A stretch of DNA of 64,000 nucleotides from Microbacterium sp. T32 (GTDB lineage Bacteria; Actinomycetota; Actinomycetes; Actinomycetales; Microbacteriaceae), in the NCBI RefSeq assembly GCF_001619615.1, contig NZ_LQQP01000009.1, forward strand, positions 124,001 to 188,000, written 5' to 3'. The notes beneath the pieces were generated by a model. The model had not been told where the DNA came from. It made no database searches and worked only from the letters and a program-made list of their open reading frames with translations. Made by a program: the position numbers and the translations under genes. The stretch's first letter is position 1. The number at the start of each line of letters is the position of its first letter. This document shows, one piece after another, positions 24,055 to 33,151 of this stretch.

Positions 24055-25467
24055 ATGATCTCCACCACCCTGTCCCACATCGCCGCCGTTCTCGGCGGTC
24101 GTCTCGTGCTGCACGGCGACAACACGCCGGACACCACCGTCGACGGCCTCGTCGACACCGATTCCCGCCTCATCGAGCCGGGCGGCATCTTCGTCGCCAA
24201 ACCGGGTGAGACCACCGACGGACACCTTTTCGTCCCCGCGGCGATCGAACGCGGCGCGGCTCTCGCCCTCGTCGAGCGCGAACTCGACGAGCCGGTCACC
24301 CAGGTGGTCGTCCCCGACGTCGTGGAGGCCCTCGGGGCTCTCGCCCGCGACGTCGTCGCACGCGTCCGCGGGGCGGGCGACCTGCGGATCGTCGGCATCA
24401 CCGGCTCGAACGGCAAGACGACCACCAAGAACCTCCTCGCCCGCATCCTCGAGGACGAGGGCCCCACCGTGGCCCCGCGCGCGTCCTTCAACAACGAGGT
24501 CGGTGCGCCGCTCACGATGCTGCGGGTGACCGAGGACACGCGGTTCCTCGTGAGCGAGTTCGGCGCGAGCGGCCCCGGCGCCATCGCGCGGCTCGCGGGC
24601 CTCGTGACCCCCGACATCGGCGTCGTCCTCATGGTGGGCATGGCCCACGCGGGCGGCTTCGGCGGCATCGAAGCGACGTTCCACGCGAAGAGCGAGCTCG
24701 TGCGCGCGACCCGCGAGGGCGGTCTCGCCGTCCTCAACGCCGACGACCCCCGCGTGGCGGCCATGGAGCCGATCGCGCGCGAGCGCGGTCAGGACGTGCG
24801 CTGGTTCGGTCGCGGGGAACGCGCGGCCGTGCGCGCCGTGGACGTCGAGGTCTCGGCATCCGGGACCCGCGCCGACCTGCTCGTCGACGGCGTCGCGCAC
24901 ACGCTGACGCTGCGCGTGCTCGGCGAGCACCACGTCATGAATGCCCTCGCGGCCATCGCCGCGGCGACGGCGCTGGGCGTGTCGGCAGCCGATGCCATCG
25001 CGCGCCTCGAGACCGTCGAGATCGCCGAGCGCTGGCGCATGCAGCCGCTCGGCTCCGACCGCGTGCGCATCATCAACGACGCGTACAACGCCAGCCCCGA
25101 CTCGATGGCCGCCGCCCTGCGCACGCTCGCGCAGATCACCGGCCCCGACGAGCGCACCGTCGCGGTGCTCGGCGCGATGAGCGAGCTCGGCGAGTACGCC
25201 GACGAGGAGCACGATCGCGTCGGTCTCCTGGCGGTGCGGCTCCGCATCCAGCGGATCGTCGTGATCGGCCAGGAGGCGCGCCGCATGTACCTCGAGGCGA
25301 TCGCCCAGGGCTCGTGGGACGGCGAGGCCGTCTTCTTCCCGGATGCCGATTCCGCGTACGACTACCTCCTGGGCGAACTGCGCGACGGCGACCGTGTGCT
25401 GGTGAAGTCGTCCAACTCCGCCGGGCTGCGGTTCCTCGGCGACCGTCTGGGAGAATCGTTCGCGTGA
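24055..25467 (+). CDS. murF: UDP-N-acetylmuramoyl-tripeptide--D-alanyl-D-alanine ligase
   Basis: A 470-residue Mur ligase that adds D-Ala-D-Ala to the UDP-MurNAc tripeptide. The ATP loop is GSNGKTTTKN. The MurF-specific motifs ASFNNEVGAPLTML and NDAYNASPDSM are present and distinguish it from MurE. It sits directly after ftsI with a 52-bp gap that contains no remnant of murE. The stop overlaps the GTG of mraY (GTGA), so the two are translationally coupled. Confidence 0.94.
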   Translation: MISTTLSHIAAVLGGRLVLHGDNTPDTTVDGLVDTDSRLIEPGGIFVAKPGETTDGHLFVPAAIERGAALALVERELDEPVTQVVVPDVVEALGALARDVVARVRGAGDLRIVGITGSNGKTTTKNLLARILEDEGPTVAPRASFNNEVGAPLTMLRVTEDTRFLVSEFGASGPGAIARLAGLVTPDIGVVLMVGMAHAGGFGGIEATFHAKSELVRATREGGLAVLNADDPRVAAMEPIARERGQDVRWFGRGERAAVRAVDVEVSASGTRADLLVDGVAHTLTLRVLGEHHVMNALAAIAAATALGVSAADAIARLETVEIAERWRMQPLGSDRVRIINDAYNASPDSMAAALRTLAQITGPDERTVAVLGAMSELGEYADEEHDRVGLLAVRLRIQRIVVIGQEARRMYLEAIAQGSWDGEAVFFPDADSAYDYLLGELRDGDRVLVKSSNSAGLRFLGDRLGESFA

Positions 25468-26570
25468 GATCACTTCTGACGTCCGCGGGGATCTCTCTGG
25501 CCTTCACGCTCTTCCTCACTCCGGTGTTCCTGCGGGGATTCCGGAAGTGGGGCTGGGGACAGGTCATCCGTACGCCCGAGAACGTGCACAACCCCTCGCA
25601 CGGGGCCAAGCGCGGCACGCCCACGATGGGCGGCACGATCTTCATCCTCGGCACGATCATCGGCTACTTCATCGGCGCATTCGCGGGGAACAACCCCCCG
25701 ACCGTGTCGGGGCTGCTGGTCCTGTGGCTCATGCTCGGCTTCGGCGTCGTCGGGTTCATCGACGACTACATGAAGGTCCGCTTCCAGAACAGCCTCGGCC
25801 TCTCCGGGTGGCGCAAGATCGCCGGGCAGGTGATCGTGACGGTGCCGTTCGCGATCGTCGCGCTGAACTTCCCGAACGCGATCGGTCAGACGCCGGCGTC
25901 GGGGTACATCTCGATCTTCCGCGACATCCAGGTGCTCTCGCTGTTCGCGCTGGGTCCGATCCTCGGGTGGCTGCTGTACCTCGCCTGGATCTCGCTCATC
26001 GGGACGGCGACGTCCAACTCGGTGAACGTCGCCGACGGACTCGACGGCCTCGCGGCCGGCTCGGGCATCTTCGTCGTCGGTGCCTACAGCCTCATGGCGT
26101 TCTGGCAGAACAAGCAGATGTGCGCGGACGTGCTCGACGCGTCGGTCCAGGGCGGCTGCTATGCCGTCCGCGATCCGTTCGACCTCGCGATCGTGGGGGC
26201 CTCGTTCGTCGGCGCGCTCGTCGGGTTCCTGTGGTGGAACGCTCCCAAGGCGAAGGTCTTCATGGGCGACTGCGGGTCGATGGCGATCGGCGGGGTGATC
26301 GCGGCGATGGCGATCCTCACGCGCACCGAGCTGCTGCTCATCCTCATCGCCGGCGTCTACGTCATCGCATCCGGATCGGTGATCCTGCAGCGGATCTACT
26401 TCAAGATCACGCGCGGGAAGCGCCTCTTCCTCATGAGCCCCCTCCACCACCACCTCGAGATGCGCGGCTGGCCCGAGGTCACGATCGTCGTGCGCATGTG
26501 GATCATCGCGGGCCTCCTCGCCGTGTCGGGCGTCGGATTCTTCTACGTGGAATGGCTGTCGCGGGTATGA
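25464..26570 (+). CDS. mraY: Phospho-N-acetylmuramoyl-pentapeptide-transferase
   Basis: A 368-residue polytopic membrane enzyme that transfers phospho-MurNAc-pentapeptide to undecaprenyl phosphate, making lipid I. Diagnostic motifs are KRGTPTMGG, GFIDDYMK (catalytic Asp pair), NSVNVADGLDGLA and FMGDCGSMAIGG. The HLEMRG segment near the C-terminus is also typical (PLHHHLEMRGW). The GTG start overlaps the murF stop; a longer open frame to the left belongs to murF DNA. The next start, murD, overlaps its stop (ATGA). Confidence 0.95.
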   Translation: MRSLLTSAGISLAFTLFLTPVFLRGFRKWGWGQVIRTPENVHNPSHGAKRGTPTMGGTIFILGTIIGYFIGAFAGNNPPTVSGLLVLWLMLGFGVVGFIDDYMKVRFQNSLGLSGWRKIAGQVIVTVPFAIVALNFPNAIGQTPASGYISIFRDIQVLSLFALGPILGWLLYLAWISLIGTATSNSVNVADGLDGLAAGSGIFVVGAYSLMAFWQNKQMCADVLDASVQGGCYAVRDPFDLAIVGASFVGALVGFLWWNAPKAKVFMGDCGSMAIGGVIAAMAILTRTELLLILIAGVYVIASGSVILQRIYFKITRGKRLFLMSPLHHHLEMRGWPEVTIVVRMWIIAGLLAVSGVGFFYVEWLSRV

Positions 26571-28087
26571 GCGCGGAACGGGTGGCATCCCTCACCAGCT
26601 GGTACGCCGACTGGCGCGGCCTGAAGGTCGCGGTGCTCGGTCTATCGGTCACGGGCTTCTCCGCCGCCGACACCCTCGCGGAGCTCGGCGCACAGGTGCT
26701 CGTCGTCACCGAGAAGGCGGATCCCGAGTACGCGCGGCTCCTGCCGGTGATCGGGGCGGAACTGCACGTCGGTCCGCTCGACGCGGTGCCGGCCGTCCTC
26801 ACGGACTTCGCACCCGACGTCGTGATCGCCTCGCCCGGCTTCCCGCCCTCGCACCCGCTCATCGTGTGGGCGCGGGAGAACGGCATCCCGCTGTGGGGTG
26901 ACGTCGAGCTCGCGTGGCGCGTGCGCGACAAGGTGGTGCGGCCCGACGGACGCCCCGCCGACTGGATCCTCATCACGGGCACGAACGGCAAGACGACCAC
27001 CACGCGGCTCACCGCCGAGATGCTCGTCGCCGGCGGCCTGCGCGCCGTCCCGGTCGGGAATATCGGCACGCCGGTGCTCGACGCGGTCCGCGACCCGAAC
27101 GGCTTCGACGCGCTCGTCGTCGAGCTCTCGAGCCATCAGCTCTGGTACCTCAACCTGCAGACCGGCCCGGACGCGCTCTCGCCGCACGCGGCCGTCTGCC
27201 TCAACCTCGCGGACGACCATCTCGAGTGGCACGGCAGCTTCGCCGCCTATCGGGATGCCAAGGCCGGCGTATACGCGCGGACCCGGGTCGCGTGCGTCTA
27301 CAACAAGGCCGATCTCGTCACGCGCGAGATGGTCGAGGAGGCCGAGGTCGTCGAGGGCGCCCGCGCGATCGGCTTCGACCTCGGCGTCCCGGGTCCGAGC
27401 GATCTGGGCCTCGTCGACGGCATCCTCGTCGACCGCGCGTTCCTCGAGGAGCGCGCCACCTCGGCGCTGGAGCTCACGACCGTCGCCGACCTCGCCGAGC
27501 ACGGCCTCGCAGCACCGCACGTCGTGTCGAACATCCTCGCCGCCGCCGCGCTCGCGCGTTCCCTGGGCGTCGCGCCGGGCGACATCCACGACGCGCTCGA
27601 CCGCTTCCGCCTCGACCCGCACCGCATCCAGGTGATCGCCGCGCATCGCGGCGTGAGGTGGGTCGACGACTCCAAGGCCACCAACCCGCACGCCGCGGGG
27701 TCGTCGCTCGCGGCGTACCCCGGTGCCGTCTGGGTCGTCGGGGGCCTGCTGAAGGGCGTCGACCTCGCCGACCTCGTGCGCTCGCGCGGCGCGGCGACCC
27801 GGGCCGCCATCGTCATCGGCACCGACCGCGGCGAGATCGTGGCCGCGTTCGAGCGACACGCCCCGACGGTTCCGCTGTTCGAGGTCGACCACACGGAGAC
27901 TGAGGACGTCATGGCACGGGTCGTCGAACTGGCGGCCGATGTGGCCCGGGACGGAGACACCGTTCTCCTCGCCCCCGCGGCGGCGTCGTTCGATCAGTTC
28001 GCCTCCTACGCCGATCGCGGTGATCGCTTCGCCGAGGCGGTGCGGGCGTGGATCGCCGGCCAGGACGAGGGAACCGACCGACCGTAG
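26567..28087 (+). CDS. murD: UDP-N-acetylmuramoylalanine--D-glutamate ligase
   Basis: A 506-residue Mur ligase adding D-Glu to UDP-MurNAc-L-Ala (or the glycine variant; see the note on peptidoglycan type). Key motifs are the N-terminal Rossmann VLGLSVTGFSA, the ATP loop GTNGKTTTTR, VELSSHQLWYL, NLADDHLEWH and DDSKATNPHA. The ATG at 26567 overlaps the mraY stop and is preferred over an in-frame ATG 15 nt upstream. It ends with TAG, whereas most neighbours use TGA. ftsW follows after 17 nt. Confidence 0.94.
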   Translation: MSAERVASLTSWYADWRGLKVAVLGLSVTGFSAADTLAELGAQVLVVTEKADPEYARLLPVIGAELHVGPLDAVPAVLTDFAPDVVIASPGFPPSHPLIVWARENGIPLWGDVELAWRVRDKVVRPDGRPADWILITGTNGKTTTTRLTAEMLVAGGLRAVPVGNIGTPVLDAVRDPNGFDALVVELSSHQLWYLNLQTGPDALSPHAAVCLNLADDHLEWHGSFAAYRDAKAGVYARTRVACVYNKADLVTREMVEEAEVVEGARAIGFDLGVPGPSDLGLVDGILVDRAFLEERATSALELTTVADLAEHGLAAPHVVSNILAAAALARSLGVAPGDIHDALDRFRLDPHRIQVIAAHRGVRWVDDSKATNPHAAGSSLAAYPGAVWVVGGLLKGVDLADLVRSRGAATRAAIVIGTDRGEIVAAFERHAPTVPLFEVDHTETEDVMARVVELAADVARDGDTVLLAPAAASFDQFASYADRGDRFAEAVRAWIAGQDEGTDRP

Positions 28088-28104
28088 GACGAGGGGATCA
28101 CCGC

Positions 28105-29343
28105 GTGACCACCACCGCACCCCCGCCCCGCCAGGCGCCCGAGGGCGAGCCGGCACGTTCCGGACTCGCCGCGCGCGTGTCCCTGGGCCGTGCGTTCCAG
28201 CCCGTGCCGAGCGAGTTCCTCCTCATCGCCTCGGCGGCGCTGCTGCTCACGGGCTTCGGCCTCGTGATGGTGCTGTCGGCGACCTCGGCGACGGACGGCG
28301 GCCAGAACCCCTTCGACCACGTGCTCAAGCAGGGGATCTTCGCCGTCATCGGCATCCCGTTGATGTTCGTGCTCAGCCGCGCGCCGATGCAGTTCTGGAA
28401 GCGCATCGCGTGGCCGGTGCTGATCTTCGCGACCCTGTTCCAGTTGCTCGTCTACGTGCCGGGCCTGGGCATCGAGTCGTACGGAAACCGCAACTGGGTG
28501 CAGATCGCCGGGTTCCAGTTCCAGCCGGCCGAGTTCCTCAAGCTCGCCCTCGCGCTGTGGATGGCGGCGGTGCTGTACCGCAAGCGCCGCCTGCTGACGT
28601 CGTGGAAGCACGTGTTCATCCCGGTCGTGCCCGTCGCGGTGATCGTGATCGGCACCGTGCTCGGCGGCAGGGACCTCGGCACGGTGATGATCCTCGTGCT
28701 GGTCGTTCTGGGTGCGCTGTTCTTCGCCGGGATCAAGCTGCGGATGTTCATCGTCCCGGCCGTGCTGTCGCTCGTGGTCGTCCTCGCGTCGGCGTTCGGC
28801 AGCGAGAACCGCATGGCGCGCATCGCCAACCTCTTCGACCCCGACGACGCTTCGTGCTACTACACCTCGTGCTATCAGTCGCTGCACGGGATCTGGGGCC
28901 TGGCGAGCGGGGGAGTGTTCGGGCTCGGCCTCGGCAACTCGAAGGAGAAGTACGACTGGCTCCCCGCGGCCGCGAACGACTACATCTTCGCGATCATCGG
29001 CGAAGAGCTCGGGCTCATCGGATGCCTCGTCGTCCTGGCCCTGTTCGCGCTGTTCGCGGTCGGCGCGTTCCACATCGTCCGCCGCACCGACGACACGTTC
29101 GTGCGCATCGTCGCGGGCTCGGTCACCCTCTGGATCGTCGGCCAGGCGATCGTGAACGTCGGTGTGGTGCTCCGCATCTTTCCGGTGCTGGGCGTGCCGC
29201 TGCCGTTCATGTCGCAGGGCGGCACGTCGCTGCTGTCGGTCCTCATCGCGTGCGGCGTCCTGCTGTCGTGCGCGCGCACGCTGCCGGATCGCCGCCCCGT
29301 CGCCGCGGCCCCGCCGCGCGCCGCGCGTCGCCGCCAGCGCTGA
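28105..29343 (+). CDS. ftsW: Septal peptidoglycan glycosyltransferase FtsW
   Basis: A 412-residue SEDS-family membrane glycosyltransferase that polymerises lipid II at the septum together with FtsI. It has about ten membrane helices and the motifs GNRNWVQIAGFQFQPAEFLK, GGRDLGTVMIL (the catalytic Asp region), WLPAAANDYIFAIIGEELG and LPFMSQGGTSLL. A large external loop carries two cysteines (ASCYYTSCYQS) which may form a disulfide. The GTG start has GAGGGG 8-9 nt upstream. The C-terminal tail is Arg/Ala-rich. Confidence 0.93.
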   Translation: MTTTAPPPRQAPEGEPARSGLAARVSLGRAFQPVPSEFLLIASAALLLTGFGLVMVLSATSATDGGQNPFDHVLKQGIFAVIGIPLMFVLSRAPMQFWKRIAWPVLIFATLFQLLVYVPGLGIESYGNRNWVQIAGFQFQPAEFLKLALALWMAAVLYRKRRLLTSWKHVFIPVVPVAVIVIGTVLGGRDLGTVMILVLVVLGALFFAGIKLRMFIVPAVLSLVVVLASAFGSENRMARIANLFDPDDASCYYTSCYQSLHGIWGLASGGVFGLGLGNSKEKYDWLPAAANDYIFAIIGEELGLIGCLVVLALFALFAVGAFHIVRRTDDTFVRIVAGSVTLWIVGQAIVNVGVVLRIFPVLGVPLPFMSQGGTSLLSVLIACGVLLSCARTLPDRRPVAAAPPRAARRRQR

Positions 29344-29370
29344 GCCCGGCGGGGCGGCGCGTCCGACGTC

Positions 29371-29386
29371 CAGATCACGTGGTCTG
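29371..29386. promoter_or_regulatory. Palindromic site 1 with CACGTG core (ftsW-murG intergenic)
   Basis: CAGATCACGTGGTCTG is a near-perfect palindrome (one mismatched pair) in the 174-bp gap between ftsW and murG. A second, closely similar site follows 62 bp downstream. The pair looks like an operator, but no matching regulator is known to me. Confidence 0.5.
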
Positions 29387-29432
29387 GCGGAGCGCACACG
29401 CCGTGGCGCGTCTTGCCGCGTGATCTCGGCCG

Positions 29433-29444
29433 GATCACGTGATC
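29433..29444. promoter_or_regulatory. Palindromic site 2 with CACGTG core (ftsW-murG intergenic)
   Basis: GATCACGTGATC is a perfect 12-bp palindrome. With flanks, sites 1 and 2 align as CC(A/G)GATCACGTG(G/A)TCTG(G/A)CG, that is, a direct repeat of about 20 bp. Site 2 lies about 60 bp before the murG -10 box. Confidence 0.5.
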
Positions 29445-29505
29445 TGACGCAGTACCCCGGGGGCCTGGGGCGGGGCGCCGGGGCGGTGTCATCCGTCGGG
29501 CTGGT

Positions 29506-29511
29506 TAGGGT
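29506..29511 (+). promoter_or_regulatory. -10 box of murG (leaderless start)
   Basis: TAGGGT ends 6 nt before the GTG at 29518. It splits the dcw cluster into at least two transcription units. Confidence 0.57.
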
Positions 29512-29517
29512 CGAAGG

Positions 29518-30594
29518 GTGACGACCACCCTTCTGGCCGGCGGCGGGACCGCCGGGCACGTGAACCCCCTGCTCGCCGTGGCCGACGGACTCCGCGCCCG
29601 CGACGCCGCCGACGAGGTCCTGGTGCTCGGCACCCGTGAGGGGCTCGAGGCCCGTCTCGTGCCCCTGCGCGGATACGAGCTGCTGTTCGTCGACAAGGTG
29701 CCGTTCCCGCGCCGTCCCGACCGCGCCGCTGCGGCCTTCCCGGGCCGGTTCCGCCGCGCGGTCGCGCAGGTCCGGCGCATCATCCGCGAGCGCGGCGTCG
29801 ACGCTGTCGTGGGGTTCGGCGGCTACGCCGCAGCTCCCGCGTACGTCGCGGCGCGCCGGGAGCGCGTGCCGTTCGTCGTGCACGAGGCCAACGCGAAGCC
29901 GGGCCTCGCCAACGTCCTGGGCGCGCGCGCCGCGGCGGGGGTCGGCGTGGCGTTCGAGGGCACGCCGCTGCGCGGTGCCCGGGTCGTCGGCATGCCCCTG
30001 CGCCGCGAGATCGTGGACCTCGACCGCGCGGCCCTGCGCGCCGAGGCCGCCGCGCATTTCGGACTGGATGCCACCACCCCCACGCTCCTCGTGTTCGGCG
30101 GGTCGCTCGGGGCCCAACGTCTCAACGAGGCGTTCGGCGGTGCGTGGCGCGACGTGCTCGACGCCGGCTGGCAGCTGCTGCACGTGACGGGGGAGAAGTC
30201 CGACCTCGCCGACCCCGGGGTCCCCGGGTACGCGCTCGTGCGGTACGTCGACCGGATGGATCTGGCGTTCGCCCTCGCGGACTTCATCGTGTCGCGCTCG
30301 GGGGCGGCCACGGTGAGCGAGATCAGCGCGCTGGGGATCCCCGCCGTGTACGTGCCGTACGCCGTGGGAAACGGCGAGCAGAGCCTCAATGCGGCCTCCG
30401 CGGTGCGCGCCGGCGCGGCGCGGCTCATCGCCGACGCGGAGTTCATCGCCGATCGCGTACGGGGTGAGATCGTGCCGCTCCTGCGCGACACCGACGCGCG
30501 CGAGGCGATGCGCGCCGCGGCGGCGCGGACGGGGACCCGCGCCGGCACGGAGAACGTCATCGCCCTCCTGGACGCGGCGCTCGACCGGCGCTGA
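29518..30594 (+). CDS. murG: UDP-N-acetylglucosamine--MurNAc-(pentapeptide) pyrophosphoryl-undecaprenol GlcNAc transferase
   Basis: A 358-residue GT-B glycosyltransferase at the inner membrane face that turns lipid I into lipid II. The N-terminal glycine-rich loop is GGGTAGHVNP. The second loop, VFGGSLGAQRLNE, and the C-terminal donor-binding region SRSGAATVSEISALGIPA are family hallmarks. The GTG start is supported by the 6-nt spacing from TAGGGT. The 174-bp intergenic region upstream is large for this cluster and holds two CACGTG palindromes. Confidence 0.95.
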   Translation: MTTTLLAGGGTAGHVNPLLAVADGLRARDAADEVLVLGTREGLEARLVPLRGYELLFVDKVPFPRRPDRAAAAFPGRFRRAVAQVRRIIRERGVDAVVGFGGYAAAPAYVAARRERVPFVVHEANAKPGLANVLGARAAAGVGVAFEGTPLRGARVVGMPLRREIVDLDRAALRAEAAAHFGLDATTPTLLVFGGSLGAQRLNEAFGGAWRDVLDAGWQLLHVTGEKSDLADPGVPGYALVRYVDRMDLAFALADFIVSRSGAATVSEISALGIPAVYVPYAVGNGEQSLNAASAVRAGAARLIADAEFIADRVRGEIVPLLRDTDAREAMRAAAARTGTRAGTENVIALLDAALDRR

Positions 30595-30652
30595 GGCGCG
30601 GGGCAGGCCGTCGCACCGGGCGCGCCGGGCCCGGGCCGTCACCCGCGCGACG

Positions 30653-30658
30653 TAGGAT
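30653..30658 (+). promoter_or_regulatory. -10 box of murC
   Basis: TAGGAT lies 9 nt before the ATG at 30668, implying a leader of about 2-3 nt. Confidence 0.42.
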
Positions 30659-30667
30659 CGCAAGGTC

Positions 30668-32074
30668 ATGATCAGACCCGACCTGAGCCTCCCCATCCCC
30701 GAGACCATCACGTCCGCGCATTTCATCGGCGTGGGCGGCTCCGGGATGTCCGGACTGGCGCGCATGTTCCTCGACCGCGGCATCCGGGTCTCCGGCTCCG
30801 ACCGCGCCGACAGCGCCGCGCTGCGCGACCTCGCGGCTCGCGGCGCGACGGTCCACGTCGGTCACGACGCCGCCCACCTCGGCGACGCCGACACCGTGGT
30901 GCACACGGGCGCGATCTGGCCCGAGAACCCCGAGTTCGTGACGGCCAAGGAGCGCGGCCTGCACGTGATCCACCGGTCCCAGGCGCTCCACTGGCTCATC
31001 GGCGGGCGACGTCTCGTCTCGGTCGCCGGCGCGCACGGAAAGACCACGTCGACCGGCATGATCGTCACCGCCCTCCGGACGCTCGACGCCGACCCGACGT
31101 TCGTGAACGGCGGCGTCATCGCCGACCTCGGCGCTTCGAGCGGCACGGGGGCGGACGACCTGTTCGTGATCGAGGCCGACGAGTCCGACGGCACGTTCCT
31201 GCTGTACGACACGTCCGTCGCGCTGATCACCAACGTCGACCCCGACCACCTCGACCACTACGGCTCCCGTGAGGCCTTCGATGCGGCGTTCGCCCGCTTC
31301 GCCGACGCGGCGCGCGAGGCCGTCGTCGTGTCCGCCGACGATCCCGGGGCTCGGGCCGTGACCGCGCGTCTGACCCACCCGAACGTCGTGACGTTCGGCC
31401 AGGATGCCGCGGCCGACGTGCGCCTGACCGGCATCCGCACCGAGGGTCCCGTCGCCTTCACCCTCACCGCGGGCGGCGAGAGCGTCGACGTGCAGCTGCG
31501 GGTGCCCGGCGCGCACAACGCGGTGAACGCCGCCGGTGCCGTCGCGGTGCTGCGCGTGCTGGGCTACGGCCTCGTCGAGGCCGCCCGCGCGGTCGAGGAC
31601 TTCGGCGGAACCGTCCGCCGGTTCGAGCTCCACGGCGTCGAGCGCGGCGTCAGCGTGTACGACGACTACGCGCACCACCCGACGGAGGTGGCGGCCGCTC
31701 TGTCGGCCGCGCGGACGGTCGTGGGCGAGGGACGCATCATCGCGATCCAGCAGCCGCACACCTACTCGCGCACGCAGGAGATGTACCGCGAGTTCGCCGA
31801 GGTCCTCGAGTCGCTGGCCGATCACACCGTCATGCTCGACGTGTACGGCGCGCGTGAGGACCCCGTGCCCGGGGTCACCGGCGAGCTGGTGAGCAACGCC
31901 TTCGCCGACCCGGAGCACGTGCACTACGTCCCGGACTGGCAGAGCGCCGCGGACTACACCGCGCGCATCGCGCGTCCCGGCGACTACGTCATCACCCTCG
32001 GCTGCGGGAACGTGTACCAGATCATCCCGCAGGTGCTCGAGGCGCTCTCCCGCACCGAGGCCGCGGCGGTCTGA
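30668..32074 (+). CDS. murC: UDP-N-acetylmuramate--alanine (or glycine) ligase
   Basis: A 468-residue Mur ligase that attaches the first amino acid to UDP-MurNAc. Motifs include the N-terminal [15 protein letters not shown], the ATP loop [30 protein letters not shown] and [11 protein letters not shown]. In bacteria with B-type peptidoglycan, which include many Microbacterium, the first residue is often glycine, so the amino acid specificity here may differ from the L-Ala standard. That point is inference. The ftsQ gene starts 3 nt after its stop. Confidence 0.94.
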   Translation: MIRPDLSLPIPETITSAHFIGVGGSGMSGLARMFLDRGIRVSGSDRADSAALRDLAARGATVHVGHDAAHLGDADTVVHTGAIWPENPEFVTAKERGLHVIHRSQALHWLIGGRRLVSVAGAHGKTTSTGMIVTALRTLDADPTFVNGGVIADLGASSGTGADDLFVIEADESDGTFLLYDTSVALITNVDPDHLDHYGSREAFDAAFARFADAAREAVVVSADDPGARAVTARLTHPNVVTFGQDAAADVRLTGIRTEGPVAFTLTAGGESVDVQLRVPGAHNAVNAAGAVAVLRVLGYGLVEAARAVEDFGGTVRRFELHGVERGVSVYDDYAHHPTEVAAALSAARTVVGEGRIIAIQQPHTYSRTQEMYREFAEVLESLADHTVMLDVYGAREDPVPGVTGELVSNAFADPEHVHYVPDWQSAADYTARIARPGDYVITLGCGNVYQIIPQVLEALSRTEAAAV

Positions 32075-32077
32075 GCC

Positions 32078-33001
32078 GTGCGCCGGCCCTCGCCCCTGCC
32101 CCCGACGCCGGGGTCGCACCCCGCCGAGCCGCCCCTCGCGCCGCGGGACGCCCCCGCTCGCGGTGAACGCCCCGCGGACGTCGTCCCTCTGCCGCTCCCG
32201 TTCGCGGACGAGCCGTCGATCGAACCGGATGCCGCTGACACGGGCCTCCGGGACGTGTGGCGCGCCTCGCGGGCGCGGCGTCGGGCGCTGCGTGCCGAGG
32301 TGCGGCGCTTCACCGTCCGCCAGCGTCGTCGCCGGCGGATCTGGGTCGGCGTCGCGATCGCTTTCGTCGTGATGGTGCTCGGCACCGCGGGCGCCGCGTA
32401 CAGCCCGCTGTTCGCGGTGGAGCGCGTGGACGTCGTGGGGACGTCCCAGCTGGATGCCGCCGCCGTCGCGGACGCGCTCAAGGGCCAGGTCGGCACGCCT
32501 CTCGCGATGGTCGACGACAGCGCGGTGAAGGCTGCGCTCGTGCGGTTCCCGCTCGTGGAGTCGTACACGCTCGAGGCGCGGCCGCCCCACGACCTCATCG
32601 TGCGGATCGTCGAGCGCACCCCCGTCGGCGTCGTCCAGACGCCCGCGGGCTTCACCCTCGTGGATGCCGCCGGCGTCGTGCTGTCCACGACTCCCACCGC
32701 CCCGGCCGGCCAGCCGGTCCTCGACATCTCCGGGGGAACGCAATCCGACGCGTTCCGCGCGGCCGGCCGCGTCGTGCGCGCTCTGCCCGATGGCATCCGT
32801 TCCCAGGTGACGGCTGTCTCCGCCTCGACGCCGGACGACGTGACCCTTACCCTCGGGGCGACCGGGTCGAAGGTCGCGTGGGGGAGTGCCGACCGCTCGG
32901 CGGAGAAGGCGCGTGTCCTCGACCTGCTGATGCAGAAGAGCCCGCCCGATCGCACCAAGGAATACGACGTCACGTCGCCCGAGGCCGGCGTCATCCGCTG
33001 A
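32078..33001 (+). CDS. ftsQ: Cell division protein FtsQ
   Basis: A 307-residue bitopic division protein. A long Pro/Arg-rich cytoplasmic segment (about 1-86) precedes one membrane helix (about 88-110: WVGVAIAFVVMVLGTAGAAY) and an extracellular POTRA domain beginning FAVERVDVVGTSQLDA. The FtsQ core follows with VESYTLEARPPHDLIVRIVERTP split over the beta strands. FtsQ links FtsL/DivIC to the rest of the divisome. The GTG start lies 3 nt after murC, with which it forms an operon. Confidence 0.92.
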   Translation: MRRPSPLPPTPGSHPAEPPLAPRDAPARGERPADVVPLPLPFADEPSIEPDAADTGLRDVWRASRARRRALRAEVRRFTVRQRRRRRIWVGVAIAFVVMVLGTAGAAYSPLFAVERVDVVGTSQLDAAAVADALKGQVGTPLAMVDDSAVKAALVRFPLVESYTLEARPPHDLIVRIVERTPVGVVQTPAGFTLVDAAGVVLSTTPTAPAGQPVLDISGGTQSDAFRAAGRVVRALPDGIRSQVTAVSASTPDDVTLTLGATGSKVAWGSADRSAEKARVLDLLMQKSPPDRTKEYDVTSPEAGVIR

Positions 33002-33071
33002 TCCGCGACGGGATAACCCGACACGCCGCGTGTCGGTCCGGCCGAGCCGGAACCGCCGCCTACCTTCGAGC

Positions 33072-33123
33072 TAAGGAATTGCATACCGGGCAATTCTTTA
33101 ACCCTCAACATGAGGTTTAGAGT
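33072..33123 (+). promoter_or_regulatory. ftsZ control region: two inverted repeats and a -10 box
   Basis: An AT-richer segment in the 150-bp ftsQ-ftsZ gap. The first inverted repeat pairs 33072-33082 (TAAGGAATTGC) with 33090-33100 (GCAATTCTTTA), with one G-T wobble. The second pairs 33100-33107 (AACCCTCA) with 33111-33118 (TGAGGTTT), with one mismatch. The -10 box TAGAGT (33118-33123) touches the second repeat. The Shine-Dalgarno CGGAGG is at 33141-33146. This looks like an operator-promoter for ftsZ. Confidence 0.6.
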
Positions 33124-33151
33124 TTCAGGTTCGGGGATAACGGAGGCCGGC

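Noticed and set aside
24055..25467. The ligase after ftsI as a possible MurE
   Set aside because: It has the MurF-type FNNEVGAPLTML and DAYNASPDSM motifs and lacks the MurE DNPR-type motif, so it is MurF.
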